From Planctomycetota bacterium (GTDB lineage: Bacteria; Planctomycetota; Planctomycetia; Gemmatales; Gemmataceae), in the NCBI GenBank assembly GCA_016200155.1, contig JACQFG010000075.1:1-10063 (forward strand): a DNA stretch of 10,063 nt. Direction: 5' to 3'. Every line of letters starts with the position of its first letter. Position 1 is the stretch's first letter. A model generated the notes under the pieces. The model saw only the letters and a program-made list of their open reading frames with translations, was not told the origin of the DNA and did not search any database. The position numbers and the translations under genes were made by a program. Shown here piece by piece: positions 8,129 to 10,063 of this stretch.

Positions 8129-8784
8129 TTGTTAAGACGAAGCTATCGGAGATTCTTGACGAGCTTGGGCCGCATGTGGAAAACGCGTCAATCAAAGGGT
8201 ACGGCGCGTCGTCGTTCATTTACGCCGTGAACCAAGGCCGCGCCATTGAGGTCTCGGAAGAGAACGGTGGGTACTGGCTTGAATTTTGGGAGAAAAGCGA
8301 CGACGAGGACGCTGCGCCGGTGAAGGAGATGACCGTTGACAATGCCCAAGAGGCAGCAGGAGCAGCCATGGATTGGTTACGAGGCCATGGCGCGGAGACT
8401 CCAACGCCCAAACAAGAGGTTCCTTTTCGGTTCTCGTTATCGTTTGTTGAACCGGCAGAGCACTTGATGGGAATCATACGTACATTCGCCGATTCACCTG
8501 ATGAGAATCGTCGTGCTGTAGCAAAAGCGATGATTGATGTTTCAGCAGCAGGAGCGATGATCAAGGAAGCCATCCTGAAAAATGCAGGTTGTGATATGGC
8601 TCCCTATCTTGATTTCTGGTTCGCTGACGCACTCGTGTGTGCGCGCAGCCTGTTGGAATACGATGATGCAGAATCGCGCGACTTAGGTCAATCCTTGATT
8701 GATGCAGAAAAGTCAGTGATTAGATCGAAGGAGAGTGTTCTCGCAGAAATCAAGCGCCTCGGGCTCAAACGGTCTGACACGTAG
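8125..8784 (+). CDS. Unrecognised 219-residue protein, possible immunity partner
   Basis: ATG 8125 overlaps the previous stop by four bases and has GGGAG at 8113-8117, 7 bp upstream. The 219-residue product is soluble and acidic with no signal peptide. It appears to have two parts. Residues 1-88 form a small alpha/beta region with SSFIYAVNQGRAIEVSEENG and YWLEFWEKSDDEDAAP. After a linker with ETPTPKQEVP, residues about 98-219 are mostly helical (DFWFADALVCARSLLEYDDA). The stretch 8400-8760 is visibly richer in A and T than the neighbouring genes, a hint of separate origin. I recognise no named family. Position and coupling suit an immunity or antitoxin role toward the 110-residue protein, but this is not shown by any motif. 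Its stop codon lies in a hairpin next to the broken vapC end. Confidence 0.75.
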   Translation: MIVKTKLSEILDELGPHVENASIKGYGASSFIYAVNQGRAIEVSEENGGYWLEFWEKSDDEDAAPVKEMTVDNAQEAAGAAMDWLRGHGAETPTPKQEVPFRFSLSFVEPAEHLMGIIRTFADSPDENRRAVAKAMIDVSAAGAMIKEAILKNAGCDMAPYLDFWFADALVCARSLLEYDDAESRDLGQSLIDAEKSVIRSKESVLAEIKRLGLKRSDT

Positions 8785-8968
8785 CAGACCGTGGCAAGCT
8801 CAGCTTCAGTTTGCCGATGCTTACTTTGATGGCGATTTCCCAGATGCTGGCGGCGCTCAAGAGGAGATCATTCTGCGGGTCGGTGATGGCGGCGTGTGCG
8901 GAGCGGCTGAGGAGATGGTCTTGATCGACATACCAGATGAGCGCTTGCGTGTCGAGCAGGAGCCTCAT
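8765..8968 (-). pseudogene. vapC: Truncated PIN-domain toxin VapC
   Basis: The frame encodes 67 residues, against about 125-140 for intact VapC toxins, which are magnesium-dependent ribonucleases. The first 58 residues are typical: MRLLLDTQALIWYVDQ with the acidic Asp6, and SAASIWEIAIKVSIGKLKL with Glu44. The second half, which would carry the remaining acidic residues and the usual HxxPFDRxL-type segment, is absent. The tail RSATCQTV is out-of-frame reading of unrelated sequence. I found no remnant of the missing half in the opposite-strand frames beyond the break. The start overlaps the antitoxin stop as ATGA (8965-8968), the normal arrangement. Homology ends near 8792, beside the stop codon of the convergent 219-residue gene, so arrival of that module or a deletion probably removed the toxin end. 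The product is expected to be inactive. Confidence 0.8.
8770..8791. other. Hairpin at the convergent gene junction
   Basis: CGGTCTG (8770-8776) and CAGACCG (8785-8791) form a perfect 7-bp stem around an 8-nt loop that contains most of the TAG stop of the 219-residue gene. It lies where the two convergent frames overlap and could slow transcription from either side, but neither side has a T-tract, so I do not call it a terminator. It also marks the point where vapC homology ends. Confidence 0.5.
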
Positions 8969-9189
8969 GGCATGTACTCCTTGAATTCCTCCAGCGGGGC
9001 GGCGAAATCGGGCGCCATGTAGACCACGGTCCCCTTCAGCGTCCGCGGCTGGCGCGGCGCCGAAGCATGGATCGTCAGCGTGGCAACAGGCTTCTGATCG
9101 CGGGTGATGACGATCGCCTCGCCGGCGTGCCCCTCGTCGATCAGTTGCAGCAGTTGCGCCTGGGCTTGCTCGATCGTCACCGTGGACAT
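8965..9189 (-). CDS. Phd/YefM-family antitoxin
   Basis: The product is 74 residues from an ATG at 9189-9187 on the minus strand, with AGGAGG (9195-9200) 5 bp upstream. The N-terminal half (MSTVTIEQAQAQLLQLIDEG, then EAIVITRDQKPVATLTI) matches the Phd/YefM antitoxin fold, which dimerises, binds its own promoter and represses it. The C-terminal half (YMAPDFAAPLEEFKEYM) is the toxin-binding tail usual in Phd partners of PIN toxins. The frame is intact, unlike its partner. A longer open frame extends upstream to 10014, but that part is antisense to the DUF58 gene and is not real coding sequence. With the toxin broken, this gene may persist as a solitary antitoxin or DNA-binding repressor. Confidence 0.88.
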   Translation of the reverse strand: MSTVTIEQAQAQLLQLIDEGHAGEAIVITRDQKPVATLTIHASAPRQPRTLKGTVVYMAPDFAAPLEEFKEYMP

Positions 9190-9194
9190 GATTG

Positions 9195-9213
9195 CCTCCT
9201 GGATCGAATTATA
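9195..9213 (-). promoter_or_regulatory. Possible promoter and ribosome binding site of the antitoxin gene
   Basis: On the minus strand a perfect -10-like TATAAT (9213-9208) is followed 7 bp later by AGGAGG (9200-9195) and 5 bp later by the antitoxin ATG. No good -35 hexamer is visible at 16-18 bp upstream. The antitoxin and DUF58 starts are only 45 bp apart and divergent, so this short gap would have to serve both. Confidence 0.4.
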
Positions 9214-9234
9214 CCGGAAGAATGGAACGAAAGT

Positions 9235-10063
9235 ATGGCACAGACCACCAAAGACGACCCCCGCAAATATCTCGACCCGCGCACCCTTGCCAAGGTCCGC
9301 AGCCTCGAACTCAAGGCTCGGCTCATCGTCGAGGGGTATCTCTCCGGGCAGCACAAGAGCCCGTATCACGGGTTCTCCGTCGAGTTCGCGCAGCATCGCG
9401 AATATGTGCCCGGCGATGATATCAAGCACATCGACTGGAAGGTCTGGGGCCGTACCGGCAAGTTCTTTCTCAAACAATACGAGGAGGAGACCAACCTCGT
9501 GTGCTGGATCCTGCTCGACACCAGCGAATCGATGCGCTACGGGTCGATCGCCGGCATGTCGAAGTTCGATTACGCCTGCATGTCGGCCGCGGCCCTCGCT
9601 TACCTCACGCTCACCCAGTCGGACGCGGTCGGGTTCGTCACCTTCGATTCGTCGATCCGCAGCTATCTCAAGCCGACCAGCCAGATGTCGCAGCTCAAGG
9701 AGATGGTGCACATCATGGGCCAGGGGGTCGGCAAGGAAAAATCGAACATGGCCCCGCTCTTTCACGACATGGCCGAGCGCGTCAATCGCCGGTCGATCAT
9801 CTTTCTGCTCTCTGACATGTTCGAGGACCTGGAGCCGATCCTGTCGGGCTTGAAGCATCTGCGCCACAAGCGCCACGAGGTGGTGCTGTGGAACATCCTC
9901 GACGCGATGGAGGTGACGTTCCCGTTCCAGGAATCGACGCTCTTCCGCGGCATGGAGCAATTCCCCGATCTGCTTACCGACCCCCGCGCCCTGCGCAAGA
10001 GTTACCTGGAACAAATCGAGGGTTTCATTCGCCAGCTCACCAAGGGCTGCCGCGATCAGGATA
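9235..10063 (+). CDS. DUF58-domain protein, 3' end outside the window
   Basis: The gene runs from ATG 9235 off the right edge; 276 codons are visible of a family usually near 290-300 or longer. The DUF58 signature is clear: VEFAQHREYVPGDDIKHIDW at residues 49-68, then WGRTGKFFLKQYEEETN. A VWA-like metal-ion site follows, LLDTSESM at 93-100 with Asp95, Ser97 and Ser99, and LLSDMFEDLE further on. There is no signal peptide or membrane segment in the visible part, so it should be cytosolic. DUF58 proteins normally sit directly behind a MoxR ATPase and are thought to be its partner. Here the two are separated by 5.2 kb. The ribosome binding site is weak (GGAA, 7 bp upstream), and I see no clear promoter of its own. 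Confidence 0.93.
   Translation, partial: MAQTTKDDPRKYLDPRTLAKVRSLELKARLIVEGYLSGQHKSPYHGFSVEFAQHREYVPGDDIKHIDWKVWGRTGKFFLKQYEEETNLVCWILLDTSESMRYGSIAGMSKFDYACMSAAALAYLTLTQSDAVGFVTFDSSIRSYLKPTSQMSQLKEMVHIMGQGVGKEKSNMAPLFHDMAERVNRRSIIFLLSDMFEDLEPILSGLKHLRHKRHEVVLWNILDAMEVTFPFQESTLFRGMEQFPDLLTDPRALRKSYLEQIEGFIRQLTKGCRDQD

Noticed and set aside
9104..9853. A 249-codon plus-strand frame across the antitoxin and DUF58 region
   Set aside because: It is a serine/arginine-rich shadow in the wrong frame; the DUF58 signature is read from ATG 9235.
9190..10014. N-terminal extension of the antitoxin frame to 349 codons
   Set aside because: The extension is antisense to the DUF58 coding region; the strong AGGAGG and Phd-like sequence fix the start at 9189.

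Overview
The window reads as part of a high-GC genome from the phylum Planctomycetota. Three things point there: a secreted PQQ-like beta-propeller protein with a helical front half, a MoxR ATPase carrying an N-terminal zinc ribbon, and two secreted proteins made of 24-residue leucine-rich repeats of the VTDAGLKEL type that are abundant in that phylum. The assignment rests on recognised protein style, not on a marker gene.

Layout from left to right. A PQQ/BamB-like secreted protein (138-2435) is followed by a 349-bp gene-free stretch that ends in an inverted pair of REP-like palindromes (2710-2757). Next comes a MoxR-type AAA+ ATPase (2785-4035). Its usual partner, a DUF58 protein with a von Willebrand A-type metal site, appears only at 9235 and runs off the right edge. 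In most genomes these two genes are adjacent, so the 5.2 kb between them (4036-9234) looks like an accessory island.

The island holds, in order: a MITE-like element with 41-bp inverted arms and a 9-10 bp direct repeat at its ends (4036-4231); a small stand-alone protein with a PD-(D/E)XK nuclease-like core (4254-4871); two paralogous secreted LRR proteins (4964-6136 and 6307-7692) separated and flanked by three copies of one 55-bp two-hairpin repeat (4872-4926, 6162-6216, 7710-7764); a translationally coupled pair of unrecognised genes (7796-8128 and 8125-8784) laid out like a toxin and its immunity protein; and, on the minus strand, an intact Phd/YefM-type antitoxin (8965-9189) overlapping a PIN-domain vapC toxin whose second half is missing (8765-8968). 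The vapC break coincides with the stop codon of the neighbouring 219-residue gene and with a short hairpin.

MoxR and DUF58 proteins probably act together in envelope-linked protein assembly or maturation. The island genes have no obvious metabolic role and look like conflict, surface-recognition and mobile-element functions collected at one site. The most interesting feature is the repeat-LRR-repeat-LRR-repeat arrangement, which suggests cassette-wise gene duplication bounded by a structured repeat. No rRNA, tRNA or CRISPR array was seen.
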